A stretch of DNA of 64,000 nt from Sinorhizobium arboris LMG 14919 (GCF_000427465.1 NZ_KE386497.1:252162-316161), one strand, 5' to 3'; shown: positions 38,042-47,941, counted from the first letter of the stretch. Made by a program: numbers and translations. The notes: generated by a model not told the origin, from the sequence alone.

Positions 38042-39190
38042 CTATGGGGTGCTCGCGAGCGCGCTTGTTTCAAGCCGGGACTCATGCGAGCCGATCAACA
38101 TTCTATTGCCTCGCCAATGTGTGCTGCCCGCAAGCCAACTGCGAACCCATATTATCGGGAGCAACGTATCGCGCGTAACCATGGCGAGGAGCGACCATCG
38201 GGAAACGTACCAGTTCTTCCGATACACGAGAGCGAGTTCCGGCAAGTACGCAGCGCTTGCTACAAAACCGGACATGGCCAGCACACTGTGACCTGCAACA
38301 ACAGCGGCGATCACCGACAGCAGAAGTGGCGGCATTAAGCCAGCCAGGATTTCCGGGAAGAAGAAGTGAGGAAAGGTCACGCGCCGCAACCTCGCCCAAC
38401 GGCACTGTCGAGCCCAAATCTCCCGAAACGACCTGGTGCCAAGTGGCTGTTCGAACGGCGAGGCAACGAGGTGGACTTTCAAGCCGAGGCTTCTCACGAG
38501 TTTCGTTGCGGCCGCATCCTCGGCAATTTCCGACGCGAGTGCCTGAATGCCGCCGTGGGCATCCAGCATGCTCTTACGCCAGAGCATGCTTTTGCCCTGG
38601 GCAAACCCGAAACCAAGGGCTTCGACGGCATACTGCCAGCGCGCCTGGTGAGCATTGAGGAACGCACATTCAACCTCCGCCCAAAACCCAGATGGGCGTG
38701 AACCGAGTGGCGTCGAGCATACTAGCCCTGTCGACGGCTGCCACGCTGCCATCAGGCGGACGAGATAATCGGTTGGCATAAGAACGTTAGAGTCGGCGAG
38801 AACCACCCAACCATGCGAAGCTGCATTCCAGCCTTTCACGCAGTTGTTCAGCTTGGGATTGGCGCTGATCAGGTCGTCACCGACAAGAATTGTTGCCGGG
38901 ATCGCTGGGTGGCGCTGACGCACTTCCCCGATTAACGGGATCACCGGATCCTTGGCGTCAGCCACGCAGAAGATGATCTCGTAGTCGGGCCAATCCAGGC
39001 GGAACGCGCTGTCGAGCGTTTCTTGGGAAAACTCCTCGATGCCGCAGAGCGGAACCACGACTGAGACAGGAGGCCGCTGCAGGGTCTGAGGCTGAGGGCC
39101 TATACGAGGCCGGATACGGCAGCCCGCAATAACCAGGCTCAGGGCATTGATGGCGAGGAAGAGACCGACGGAGACGAACAAAATCAGCAT
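38042..39190 (-). CDS. Family 2/21 glycosyltransferase, HpnI/ceramide-glucosyltransferase-like
   Basis: This 382-residue membrane protein has an N-terminal anchor, a GT2-type catalytic domain and C-terminal membrane helices. The catalytic domain has VSVVVPLCGIEEFSQETL, NPKLNNCVKGWN, LADSNVLM and EDAAATKL. A (Q/R)xxRW-type motif appears as RQCRWARLR. It resembles HpnI and bacterial ceramide glucosyltransferases, which add sugars to lipids. It converges on the pepM operon, and a role in making a glycolipid acceptor for the phosphonate is inferred. Confidence 0.82.
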   Translation of the reverse strand: MLILFVSVGLFLAINALSLVIAGCRIRPRIGPQPQTLQRPPVSVVVPLCGIEEFSQETLDSAFRLDWPDYEIIFCVADAKDPVIPLIGEVRQRHPAIPATILVGDDLISANPKLNNCVKGWNAASHGWVVLADSNVLMPTDYLVRLMAAWQPSTGLVCSTPLGSRPSGFWAEVECAFLNAHQARWQYAVEALGFGFAQGKSMLWRKSMLDAHGGIQALASEIAEDAAATKLVRSLGLKVHLVASPFEQPLGTRSFREIWARQCRWARLRRVTFPHFFFPEILAGLMPPLLLSVIAAVVAGHSVLAMSGFVASAAYLPELALVYRKNWYVSRWSLLAMVTRDTLLPIIWVRSWLAGSTHWRGNRMLIGSHESRLETSALASTP

Positions 39191-39916
39191 CGTTTACCCA
39201 GGCACGAGCCGCGCCACGATTGTGACGAACTTAGGCCCAGGATAAACATCACTGGAAGATGACATGCCTATGACACCTAGCACCTGAGACCCAAGCCAGG
39301 CGAAGTTACCAAATACTAGATGAAGGGCATTCACCGCAGGCCTTGTGGCTCGTCTTTTGTCGAGGTGGCTCCTTTGGTTTTAGCGCCTGTTCTGATGCCC
39401 TCGCCTCGAGGGCACTCCAGCTGTAGAGCCTCCACATGCCGTCCCGTTGAAACAGCTAGTCATGCACTTTGCGACGATCAAATGCACGGCAGCGTTTGAT
39501 CGGTGGATCGCCTTCATCCCAGAGATAGATTGGGACACCACGTCGAACGTCGTGAGTGGGGCCGATTGCAGACTGTCTGGTCCGAGGCCGCAACTGAAAA
39601 ATGCTGCCGTCAGAACTAAGCCACTTTCTGTCTTTGAATGGCTTGTACGTGGACCACGATTACGGATAAATCTACCGTTCAGAGGCCCTCCATACGACAG
39701 TTCCTGGCCGCCGCCGGAACGACCTGATCGTGCGGACCGCCTTTGTGACGTCGACAACTCCTGCGTCGCTTACAGTTGGATGACAGAATGCAGTCATTCC
39801 GGTGAATCGAAGCAGCAGCGTTTCGCCAGGGACGCATTTCTCACAACTTCCGTGGAGAAAGAGCAAACATGACGCCGCCGGCTCGGAAGGGGGGCCAAAT
39901 CGTGGTGCTGGCCGAA
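39191..39916. other. Intergenic region, nothing recognised
   Basis: About 720 bp between two minus-strand genes. Open frames exist on both strands but their compositions are arginine- and serine-rich, as in shadow frames, and no domain or RNA feature was seen. Confidence 0.4.
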
Positions 39917-40435
39917 TCACTTTTCGCGCATTCCTCGCTCGCAAAGATTTACCGTTCCGGCGAGGGTCGAGTCAGCCACCGTGCCAAGAGCCTTAGACAA
40001 GTTCTCGTTTTGCTCCGAGATGATCTTGCCCGCCATGAAGGATGCAATCTCTGTTTGCTTTTCGTAGCCTTTCGGCGTGGACATGTCCTCGATATCGGAC
40101 AGCCATGGCAACACAACCTTGATCGCGGCGACATGTGGTGCCGCGGTGTGCCAGGCTACACAGCACTGAAGCGCTGCGTTCCCCTCCACAGCGTTGTCCC
40201 ACATCACCGTCTGTTTGTCCTTCGAGCAGAACTTCCAAATCTTGGAAAATCCGAACATGATCTGGAAGCCTTCGACAGCGCCCTGTCCCTTATCGAGCAG
40301 TCCCTGCACCTGATCCTCGCGGCCGATGATCTTCATAAGATCATCGCGACTCGTCGCCGAAGCGGGGTCTATGTTCGAGACCATCCCTACAATCACTGAC
40401 GCTGCAATCAACGCGTGGTACTTTGGACGGTTCAT
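39917..40435 (-). CDS. Secreted protein of unknown function
   Basis: This 172-residue protein is not recognised. A signal peptide is evident (MNRPKYHALIAASVIVGMVS to about residue 27, ending ASA-TS). The mature part contains four cysteines, two adjacent (LQCCVAWHT), and is otherwise helical in character. ATG 40435 has AGGAG 6 nt upstream, which supports a real gene. It sits at the left border of the defence island, transcribed away from it. Confidence 0.6.
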   Translation of the reverse strand: MNRPKYHALIAASVIVGMVSNIDPASATSRDDLMKIIGREDQVQGLLDKGQGAVEGFQIMFGFSKIWKFCSKDKQTVMWDNAVEGNAALQCCVAWHTAAPHVAAIKVVLPWLSDIEDMSTPKGYEKQTEIASFMAGKIISEQNENLSKALGTVADSTLAGTVNLCERGMREK

Positions 40436-40604
40436 TATTGCTCCTTGTACGGCAGCCCGACTGCAATCCATAAGTTTAGGTCGCAGCCCTGATGGTACGC
40501 CTAGAGCGCGATTGGAAGGGTAACTCGACGTGAGAAGAACACATTTTGGTTCACAGGGTTAAGGCTTTCACAGCGCAAGCTTGAGTTGATTTTTAAATCC
40601 CCCT

Positions 40605-40619
40605 CAGACAGGCTTTGTG
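40605..40619 (+). repeat. 15-bp sequence shared with 48034-48048
   Basis: CAGACAGGCTTTGTG occurs 25 bp before the gajA start and again, identical, 21 bp before the first gene of the QueC operon. See findings. Confidence 0.5.
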
Positions 40620-40644
40620 CGTCGATTCCATACTGAGGAAAGCC

Positions 40645-42258
40645 GTGCATATCGAAACCGTCACCCTGCAGAACTTCCGCTGCTTCGGCGCAACGCCGGT
40701 CACGATCACCCTGAAGCCCGGCACGAGTGCTTTCGTAGGTGACAATGGATCGGGCAAGACCGCGGCGCTGGAAGGACTGAAGCGGCTCTTTTCGCCTGTC
40801 GCCGCAGAGAGGCAGATCCGTCTATCGGACGTTCATTTCGGTCCGAATGAGGACGTGCAGACCCTGAGGGGAATTGAGCGAGAGATCGTGATCGATGCCG
40901 TGTTCGGCTTTGCCACGGAGACCGAACCGATGGTCTTTAACGATCTCTTCTTCTCCGCCTCAGACAACACACTGAAGGTCAGGATCCGGCTCGAATGCAA
41001 GTTCTCGAGCAGCGACAGCGCAACCGATGACCTCGAGACCAAGATCTATTCTGTCAAGACGCTGGACCCCGTGCCATTCGGTCCTGACGATGAACGGAAG
41101 AGCCCGCTCCGCGGGCGGCCGACCCAGTATGCCGAAGTGATCTATATTCCCGCCCACAGGGACTCCCGTGGCGTCAGCCAGACTGCGTTGAGAAACCTGC
41201 TACATCGATTGGAATCGTCGGCCGATTGGAGCGACGATACGCGATTGAAATCGAAGGGATTTGCCGACGATTTGGAGGATAACCTCAATGCCACGGAGGC
41301 GATCAAGTATGTAAGCAAGACCCTCGATGGCTTCTGGAAGTCGCTGCACGACGGGCACTACAACGGCACGCCGCGCCTCGGCGTGGTGGCAACCGAATTT
41401 CAGAAGCTGATCCGCGATCTCACAATACGGTTCAGCAAGTCACCGGGCGGTGGCCAGAGGTATCTCGAAGAGCTTAGCGAAGGACAAACATCGCTTCTTT
41501 ACTTCGCCTTGGCTGCCACCTATCAGACCCTGATTTGGGAAATGCAGAAGTCCTTGCCAAACGGCCTCAGCGGATTTCATCCTTCCGATTCCACATTCCC
41601 GGCGCTCACGATCTTCGCTCTCGAGGAACCGGAGAACCATCTCTCTCCGTTCTATCTTCCGCGGCGCGTCGCCCTCCTAGACAAGCTGAACGAAACTGGA
41701 TCCGCACAGGCGATCGTGACCAGCCACGCGACCAGTATCCTGAGCCGGATCCCGCCTCGGAACGTTCGCTACTTCCGCAACTCTCCAGAAACCCTCACGA
41801 GCTCCGCGCTCGAGCTGCCGTTGCCCCAGGAAAGCAGCGAGGAAGACAAATTCATCCAACAGGTCATCCTAGCGAACCCCGAGGTCTACTTTGCGCGCCT
41901 GGTGATCATTGGCGAAGGCGATACCGAACGTGTCGTAATACCAAAGGTCGCGGAAGCATTCGAAGCCAGCCTCGACCCCTCCTTCACCGCGTACGTATCC
42001 ATTGGGGGGCGACACGCGCAGCATCTATGGAAACTGTTGAACGGTCTAAAGGTCCCCCATTTGACCCTTCTTGATTTCGATCTCGGTCGCCATGGCGGCG
42101 GTACCGGGCGCCTGAAAAATGCCGTTGACTGGCGCACCGAGCTTGGGCCTGAATTCACTCCTACGTACGCTTCGGCCGCTAACAGCGACGTTCAAGTTCC
42201 CGCAACGGTCATTCCTGGCAATGAGGTCCTAGCAGGACAAGGATATCTGCCTGGGTGA
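40645..42258 (+). CDS. gajA: Gabija GajA, ATPase and TOPRIM part (OLD-family nuclease)
   Basis: This 537-residue OLD-family protein has Walker A GDNGSGKT at 32-39, signature ELSEGQTSLLYFAL and Walker B IFALEEPENHL. A TOPRIM nuclease domain with IGEGDTER (about 421-428) and LLDFDLGRH follows. GTG 40645 follows GAGGAAAG. In Gabija, GajA nicks phage DNA when nucleotide levels fall, working with the helicase GajB. The frame ends at TGA 42256 just after GYLPG, where homologues would continue; the remainder is the next ORF in the -1 frame. Confidence 0.85.
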   Translation: MHIETVTLQNFRCFGATPVTITLKPGTSAFVGDNGSGKTAALEGLKRLFSPVAAERQIRLSDVHFGPNEDVQTLRGIEREIVIDAVFGFATETEPMVFNDLFFSASDNTLKVRIRLECKFSSSDSATDDLETKIYSVKTLDPVPFGPDDERKSPLRGRPTQYAEVIYIPAHRDSRGVSQTALRNLLHRLESSADWSDDTRLKSKGFADDLEDNLNATEAIKYVSKTLDGFWKSLHDGHYNGTPRLGVVATEFQKLIRDLTIRFSKSPGGGQRYLEELSEGQTSLLYFALAATYQTLIWEMQKSLPNGLSGFHPSDSTFPALTIFALEEPENHLSPFYLPRRVALLDKLNETGSAQAIVTSHATSILSRIPPRNVRYFRNSPETLTSSALELPLPQESSEEDKFIQQVILANPEVYFARLVIIGEGDTERVVIPKVAEAFEASLDPSFTAYVSIGGRHAQHLWKLLNGLKVPHLTLLDFDLGRHGGGTGRLKNAVDWRTELGPEFTPTYASAANSDVQVPATVIPGNEVLAGQGYLPG

Positions 42259-42656
42259 ATTGGCTCCGTAGGTGGGACATCTTCTACTCCGCCCCCGTTG
42301 ATCTCGACATGATGATGATTCAAGCTTTTCTAAGCGCCTACAAGGCGAAGACGGCCTATGTCGCTGAAGATTACGATGAGAAAACGCGGAAGAAGCTGAT
42401 GGAAGCCGTCTTCGGCGAAAGTGGCAAGGGTCTCCCAGAGATTGCTCCGACAGGGATCGAAATCTCGGAAGAACAAGTCCACATCTACCGGGCCCTGTTC
42501 AAGTCGTCCTCCAAACCCGGATCGCATCTGATGGCGTTCTCAAAGCTGACAAAAGAAGAGATACGGTCCGGTTGCCCTGAGCCGCTTCGAGCCCTCATTG
42601 AGAGAGCGAAGGAACTCGTGGCCAAAGCCAGTGCACACGTGGATATAATGTCATGA
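42255..42656 (+). CDS. Detached C-terminal part of GajA
   Basis: 133 codons from GTG 42255, overlapping the gajA stop as GTGA, read NWLRRWDIFYSAPVDLDMMMIQAF. This is the segment that usually closes the TOPRIM domain of OLD nucleases. Either a one-base indel has split gajA, or the protein is expressed as two translationally coupled chains. It overlaps gajB by 4 bp, so the reading frames remain tightly arranged. I count it as part of the Gabija module. Confidence 0.7.
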   Translation: MNWLRRWDIFYSAPVDLDMMMIQAFLSAYKAKTAYVAEDYDEKTRKKLMEAVFGESGKGLPEIAPTGIEISEEQVHIYRALFKSSSKPGSHLMAFSKLTKEEIRSGCPEPLRALIERAKELVAKASAHVDIMS

Positions 42657-44500
42657 GCTACATCCTCCCCGAGGACTGGAAGCCATCGGATGGTGTCCTT
42701 CTCGACGAGCACTCCTTGAACATCGCTCGCGACGCCAACTCCCGATCCATCCTCGCAGGCCCTGGCGCGGGAAAGACCGAACTGCTTGCGCAGAGAGCAA
42801 ACTTTCTTCTAACGACAGGAACTTGTCCGCATCCCAGGCGGATCCTCGCCTTGGCGTTCAAGGTCGACGCCGCGAGAAACCTTCAGGAACGCGTCGCAGC
42901 AAGATGCGCCCCCGCCCTTGCGTCAAGGTTCGAGTCCTTGACACTCCATGGATTTGCCAAGCGTGTCCTCGACCAGTTTCTTGAGGCCTTGCCACCTGAG
43001 ATTCGCCCCACCCCCGACTATCGGATATTCTCGCCTAACAGGGACACCTGGAATGCGTTCCGGGCAGCCGTCTCAGACGAAATCCCGAGCGTAGGCAACT
43101 TCAACGATTCCCAGCTTTACAAGCTCGTGCACTCGACGCCGTCGGGCGATCTATTCGGGAATGTGACTGACGAGATCAGAACGCGGTGGTGGAAATACTG
43201 TGTGCGGGATAACCGCCGGTCTACGATAACGTTCGAGATGGTGATGCTGCTTGCGTTGAAGATCATCGAAACGCGAAAAATCATTGTGTCGGCACTACGG
43301 CAGACATACTCGCACGTATTCCTTGACGAGTTTCAGGATGTCACCGATCTGCAGTACAGGCTTTTCAAGGCGACCTTCCATGGCAGCGGTGCCGTCATCA
43401 CGGCAGTGGGCGACACCAACCAGGCAATAATGGCGTGGGCAGGCGCGCTCCCCGATGTGTTCGAGAAGTTTAACTCCGACTTCTACGCGACGGGATCGAA
43501 GCTTCTATTGAACTTCCGCTCCAACCGCGCAGTCGTTCATCTCATCAATGCCGTTGCTTCAATGTTCGAAGCGAACCCCGTACTGACTCATTCAGCTCGG
43601 GAAAACGATCCCGTTCCTCCAGACGCTGTAGAGGGATGGGTGTTCAACAGCCGGGACGCCGAGGCCGACTTCCTGGCAAAGTTCATCAAGTCAGAGCTCG
43701 ACAATGGGCGCACGCCGGAGGACTTCGTCATTTTGGCCAGGTTGCGTGTCGACCGCATCGAAGACCGATTGAGAGAACATTTCGCCAATGCAAATGTACC
43801 TCTGCGAAATGACTCCCGGAAGATTGGAAGTCTCGAAATCCAGGATCTGGGGAAAGAGCGAGCCTTTCAATTTATCATGTCGGCACTGAAAATGGCCGCG
43901 AACGTTCGCGTCGGCGATCCCTTTCAGGTGTGCAGGGACACTATTGCCGACCTTGAGGGGCTCGATATCGCGAGCGAACGAGGAAGCGCACAGAGCCTCA
44001 GGGCCGTGCAATCGCTGACGAGTGATCTTGGAGAGCTACTGCGCCAGCGGGATACATCAGCGGTCGGCGGTAAGGAGATCTTGCAAGTTGTGATGCCCGC
44101 CTCGAGACAGGAACAGTTCGGTAGAGCCTTCCCTGAGTACAAGGGCAACAGCCATCTGTCGGAGGTCTTGGTCGCATTCTCGGGTTTCTTTGACGAATGC
44201 GCACGTCAGAAGCCCGACTGGAAAGGATGCATCGATCTGATCGAAGGCCGCCGTGTTGTGAAACTCATGACCATCCACAAGTCCAAGGGCCTTGAATTCC
44301 AAACTGTGATCTTCGTTGAACTGAACGATGACGCGTTCTGGAAAAGCGCCGATGACGCCAACATTTTTCTGGTTGCTCTTTCGAGAGCAAGGGAGCGCAT
44401 CAAGTTTTCGTTCGCGAAAGACAGCAAGGGTTTTACCAACGTGCGGGACTTTGTCGATCACCTGGAAAAGGCCGGAGTGCGGTTCGTCTCCAAACCGTAA
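42653..44500 (+). CDS. gajB: Gabija GajB, UvrD/Rep-type helicase
   Basis: This 615-residue SF1A helicase has motif I AGPGAGKTE (35-43), motif II DEFQDVTD (about 224), motif III GDTNQAIMAWAG and motif IV LNFRSNRAVV. Motif V is MTIHKSKGLEFQTVIF and motif VI VALSRARERI. All catalytic motifs are intact. It overlaps the previous frame by ATGA. With GajA it forms the Gabija anti-phage complex, sensing DNA ends and consuming nucleotides. Confidence 0.88.
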   Translation: MSYILPEDWKPSDGVLLDEHSLNIARDANSRSILAGPGAGKTELLAQRANFLLTTGTCPHPRRILALAFKVDAARNLQERVAARCAPALASRFESLTLHGFAKRVLDQFLEALPPEIRPTPDYRIFSPNRDTWNAFRAAVSDEIPSVGNFNDSQLYKLVHSTPSGDLFGNVTDEIRTRWWKYCVRDNRRSTITFEMVMLLALKIIETRKIIVSALRQTYSHVFLDEFQDVTDLQYRLFKATFHGSGAVITAVGDTNQAIMAWAGALPDVFEKFNSDFYATGSKLLLNFRSNRAVVHLINAVASMFEANPVLTHSARENDPVPPDAVEGWVFNSRDAEADFLAKFIKSELDNGRTPEDFVILARLRVDRIEDRLREHFANANVPLRNDSRKIGSLEIQDLGKERAFQFIMSALKMAANVRVGDPFQVCRDTIADLEGLDIASERGSAQSLRAVQSLTSDLGELLRQRDTSAVGGKEILQVVMPASRQEQFGRAFPEYKGNSHLSEVLVAFSGFFDECARQKPDWKGCIDLIEGRRVVKLMTIHKSKGLEFQTVIFVELNDDAFWKSADDANIFLVALSRARERIKFSFAKDSKGFTNVRDFVDHLEKAGVRFVSKP

Positions 44501-44795
44501 GGGTTGACTGCGTCTTGGGCAGCGGCCCTCCACGGCATCACAGACGCGCGCGACTAAAATCGCCGGCGTTTGTCTTGCCCGCAGCGCTACTCCCTTCAGA
44601 GATTGCCGCTGCGACAATGTCCTATACAAGCTTAGTTCGATGTACCATAAGTCCTGGCGGTAGCCCTCTTCGAAGTACCGACCTTTCAACGAAAACAACG
44701 GAAATACTTCGCACACCAATCTGGCCGACCTTGCCATGCATTAAGGTTATAAATATACGTCAGGTTGAGTGGAATACTACGATGAGGCGAACCGA

Positions 44796-47009
44796 ATGAG
44801 ACGCATATACAGACGGGGGCCACCCGCTTTTCTCTCCTCTGAGGTAGTGCTCGCCGAAAAACAGCGCCTACTTGAATATCTGCGGCGCGATCCCGTTGAG
44901 AGGCGGTCGCGGCGCGATAACCTCAATGAGTCACTTTTCTTCGATCCTTCACTTACACGGGAGTTGTATGAGGCTTTCGACGGGACTTGTGCATTCTGCG
45001 AGAGAGCGGTTGAGGAATTCAAAGACGACGAAAGCATTCTTCGGGTAGCACACTTCAGACCGCTTCGGTTCGTGAGGGACAGTTTCGAAGTCGACGAGGA
45101 TTATTACCTTTGGCTCGCTTTCGAATGGCCGAACCTGCATGCCGTGTGCGCCTATTGTGATAAGGCGAAAGGCAATAGGTTTCCTGTGGAGGGCAAGCGC
45201 GCCGACTTTCTGTCCACTTATGATTCTATCAATCGAAGAGAGCGACGTCTCTTGCTGGACCCCTGTGAGGACAATCCCAGCAAGCATTTGCTGTTCCGTT
45301 GTACCGGACTTGTCGAGCCGATCACTGCTCAGGGCAGCGCGACCATCGACATATTCGACCTCAATCGAGATCAACTCGTCCAAAGCCGTCGAACGGCCGT
45401 CAATACGATGTTCGATGAATTGGAGATTGCCTCGTCATCACCTGACGTTGAGTTTGCGCATCTAAAACCAGGATCGTCCCACGCGGGCGCATTGGGACAG
45501 ATTTGGAGGCGCCTGGGGAGCGAAAGGCTTGCTCTGCCGCCGACACTGATTCGCTCAAAGCCCTCTCAATTTCCGTACAAGCTGCAATCATATATCCGAA
45601 GACTAAGCGCAATTGACAGGAAGCACCTTCTGGATGGATTGCGATCACTATCCGATAGCGACCAGGCAACGACTCCGCGAGCGATTGAATGGCATGCCTC
45701 GTCATACGACGACAGTTCGCTTGCCCGACCGAACCTGTTCTTCGCATCAAACCAGGAAATCCGTCAAATCACGGTGCTGGACTTCAAGATAATCGACGCG
45801 CTGAGACTGACGCTTCCTGCAAGCCGAGCGTACCGCGCTGGCGCACCCTGTCTGATGATACTCGGAGAAAACTCTACTGGAAAATCGAGCATTCTTTCAG
45901 CGATCGCACTCGCATTGATCGGGAGGAAGGAGAGCCGAAAGCTCGCAAAGTTCTTCCCAGCAGCCGTGAGGAGTGAGGAACGCGATCGCCTCGACCAGCT
46001 CGACCAGAAACCCATGGGCGTTCATGTTAGTTTCCACCACACACGTCAAACCTCCGGTTTCACATTCGACCCAAGCACGAATTTTGTCGGTGGGCAGGAT
46101 CAAGCGACCATCGTTCTTGGTTACGGTCCAAGAAGATACTTTGATCCCAAAAAACGCGACTACCGAGGCGGCGCCGCAGCCCGCGTGAGAACGCTCTTCG
46201 ATCCCTTGGCCACGATCCCATATCCAGACGAGTGGCTCAATTCCAGAACTCATGCCGAGTTTGAAAAGATCGCTGCGGCACTGCGCGTAGTTCTTGCGAT
46301 GGACGATGACGACGAGCTTCTCAGGGAGGGCCAGACGATAAAGGTCAACGCGAATGGGCGTTCGACCTCTATCGAGGCTCTAAGCGAGGGCTATCGGTCC
46401 GTCTTCACGATGACAGTCGATATGCTTCGGGAATTTTCACAGTACTTCAACAACCTCGAGGAAGCGCAGGGAGTGGTACTGATCGATGAGATCGAAACGC
46501 ACCTGCATCCGCGCTGGAAAATGCAGGTGATGACCTCGCTGCGACGCGTGCTGCCGAAGGTCCAGTTCATCGCTACGACCCATGACCCTCTATGTCTGCG
46601 AGGCATGGACGATGGAGAAGTTGTAGTGCTGCAGCGCAGTGGAGGCCGCGAGGTTAGACAACTTCGAGACCTTCCGAGCATTCGCGGCATGACAGCCGAG
46701 CAATTGCTGACTTCAGATTATTTCGGTCTCGCAAGCACGGCAGATCCGGGCCTAGAACTCCGACTTCTGAAGGAAGCCAACGATTATGCTCGTCGACGTC
46801 CGACAGGCGAGTTTAGCATCCAGGTCTCAGAGCAGACGAAGGCAATGCTAAAGCGCCTGTCATTGGGTGATACGCCTTCTGAGCAAATCATGCAGGCAGC
46901 GCTCGAACGCTATCTCGCCGAGCGAGAGAGTCCGGAGGGCAGATCTCGAACCGACTTACGAGCCGAGGCCGTCGAGGAAGTCGTCGCAGCGCTCAGGAAA
47001 ATTCCCTGA
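44796..47009 (+). CDS. Septu-like ATPase with N-terminal HNH domain
   Basis: This 737-residue protein has a zinc-type HNH domain at about residues 60-130 (CAFCERAVEEF, VAHFRPLRF, WPNLHAVCAYCDKAKGNRFP). A PtuA-like AAA/ABC ATPase follows with Walker A GENSTGKSSILSAI (about 356), signature LSEGYRSVFTM (about 529), Walker B GVVLIDEIETHLHP and histidine switch ATTHDP. The start is ATG 44796 with GAGG 8 nt before. Usual PtuA proteins lack the HNH part. It shares one base with the following HNH gene (TGATG). Confidence 0.85.
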   Translation: MRRIYRRGPPAFLSSEVVLAEKQRLLEYLRRDPVERRSRRDNLNESLFFDPSLTRELYEAFDGTCAFCERAVEEFKDDESILRVAHFRPLRFVRDSFEVDEDYYLWLAFEWPNLHAVCAYCDKAKGNRFPVEGKRADFLSTYDSINRRERRLLLDPCEDNPSKHLLFRCTGLVEPITAQGSATIDIFDLNRDQLVQSRRTAVNTMFDELEIASSSPDVEFAHLKPGSSHAGALGQIWRRLGSERLALPPTLIRSKPSQFPYKLQSYIRRLSAIDRKHLLDGLRSLSDSDQATTPRAIEWHASSYDDSSLARPNLFFASNQEIRQITVLDFKIIDALRLTLPASRAYRAGAPCLMILGENSTGKSSILSAIALALIGRKESRKLAKFFPAAVRSEERDRLDQLDQKPMGVHVSFHHTRQTSGFTFDPSTNFVGGQDQATIVLGYGPRRYFDPKKRDYRGGAAARVRTLFDPLATIPYPDEWLNSRTHAEFEKIAAALRVVLAMDDDDELLREGQTIKVNANGRSTSIEALSEGYRSVFTMTVDMLREFSQYFNNLEEAQGVVLIDEIETHLHPRWKMQVMTSLRRVLPKVQFIATTHDPLCLRGMDDGEVVVLQRSGGREVRQLRDLPSIRGMTAEQLLTSDYFGLASTADPGLELRLLKEANDYARRRPTGEFSIQVSEQTKAMLKRLSLGDTPSEQIMQAALERYLAERESPEGRSRTDLRAEAVEEVVAALRKIP

Positions 47010-47941
47010 TGCGGCGCGTCAACCGTAATGCAGTTGCTGCGCCGGCATCTCTAACCAATCCTTCAGCAGCCGTTTCCACGGAGCGGAGTGAGGCCGTGGC
47101 GCACTACGCTGCCACCACATCGGCATCCTATGAATTCTCGAAATACAAAGAATTCGATGTGAAGTTTTCGCTCGACAAACTCTTTGACAACAAGTGCGCC
47201 TACTGCGAACACCAGCTTGGCGACGGTATGGAAGTCGAACACTTCCGGCCGAAAGGACGGGTCGATGGCGAACCCACACACCGTGGCTACTGGTGGCTTG
47301 CGCTGCAATGGGAGAATTTGCTGCCATCGTGTGCAGGGTGCAACCAGCGCCGCTGCCAGCATCTCGTCACCGTAACCACGACCGAAGCCGAGTATGCAGC
47401 CTTACAGGGAAAGAAGCCGCGAAAGACCGCTGGAAAAGGCAATCATTTTCCTATCTCAGGCGTCAGAGCTTTCGCACCTACCGACAGCCTGCCTGACGAA
47501 GATCACGATATTCTCGACCCGACAGTCGACGATCCCGGCCAGTACTTGACGTGGTCGACCAGCACGACGTTCTCGATCGCGCTTCCCTTAACGACGGATC
47601 CTGCTTTTGCGAAACGCGCGCTCGCGACGATCAATGTTTTCGCACTGAACCGTACAAAACTCGTCCAGTTGCGGACAGGCTTGCTTCGTGAGCTGCGCCT
47701 GAGGGCGGTCGAAATCGAGAATGACCTCGCCGAGGACGCCGCCAATGGCGGATCCCAGTTCGCTGTTCGAAACGCACTCAGGGGTGTCGATGCACTGAGG
47801 CGCTACTGCGAGCCTGACAAGCCGTTTTCGGCGATGGCCCGTGTATTCGTTGAGAACTTTGCGAACCGACTATCGGCTCGCGTGGCAGGCATGCAGGGCA
47901 CTGAGGCCAACGAGTCAGCCGCCCGGCTCGCAGATCCATAA
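47009..47941 (+). CDS. HNH endonuclease, PtuB-like
   Basis: This 310-residue protein has an HNH domain with CAYCEHQLGDGMEVEHFRPKG (first cysteine about residue 63), GYWWLALQWENLLPSCAGCNQRR (second CxxC about 108) and GNHFPI. It is the likely nuclease effector of the Septu-like module, controlled by the ATPase just upstream. The stop-start overlap TGATG implies translational coupling and fixed stoichiometry. Confidence 0.88.
   Translation: MRRVNRNAVAAPASLTNPSAAVSTERSEAVAHYAATTSASYEFSKYKEFDVKFSLDKLFDNKCAYCEHQLGDGMEVEHFRPKGRVDGEPTHRGYWWLALQWENLLPSCAGCNQRRCQHLVTVTTTEAEYAALQGKKPRKTAGKGNHFPISGVRAFAPTDSLPDEDHDILDPTVDDPGQYLTWSTSTTFSIALPLTTDPAFAKRALATINVFALNRTKLVQLRTGLLRELRLRAVEIENDLAEDAANGGSQFAVRNALRGVDALRRYCEPDKPFSAMARVFVENFANRLSARVAGMQGTEANESAARLADP

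Noticed and set aside
37678..38085. 135-codon minus-strand frame between the cytidylyltransferase and glycosyltransferase genes
   Set aside because: Overlaps both neighbours extensively, no ribosome site, no domain seen.
42240..42270. Programmed -1 frameshift joining the two GajA parts
   Set aside because: No slippery heptamer or downstream structure is evident at the junction; GTGA coupling or an indel is simpler.
44057..44737. 226-codon minus-strand open frame
   Set aside because: Antisense to the end of gajB; no recognisable domain.
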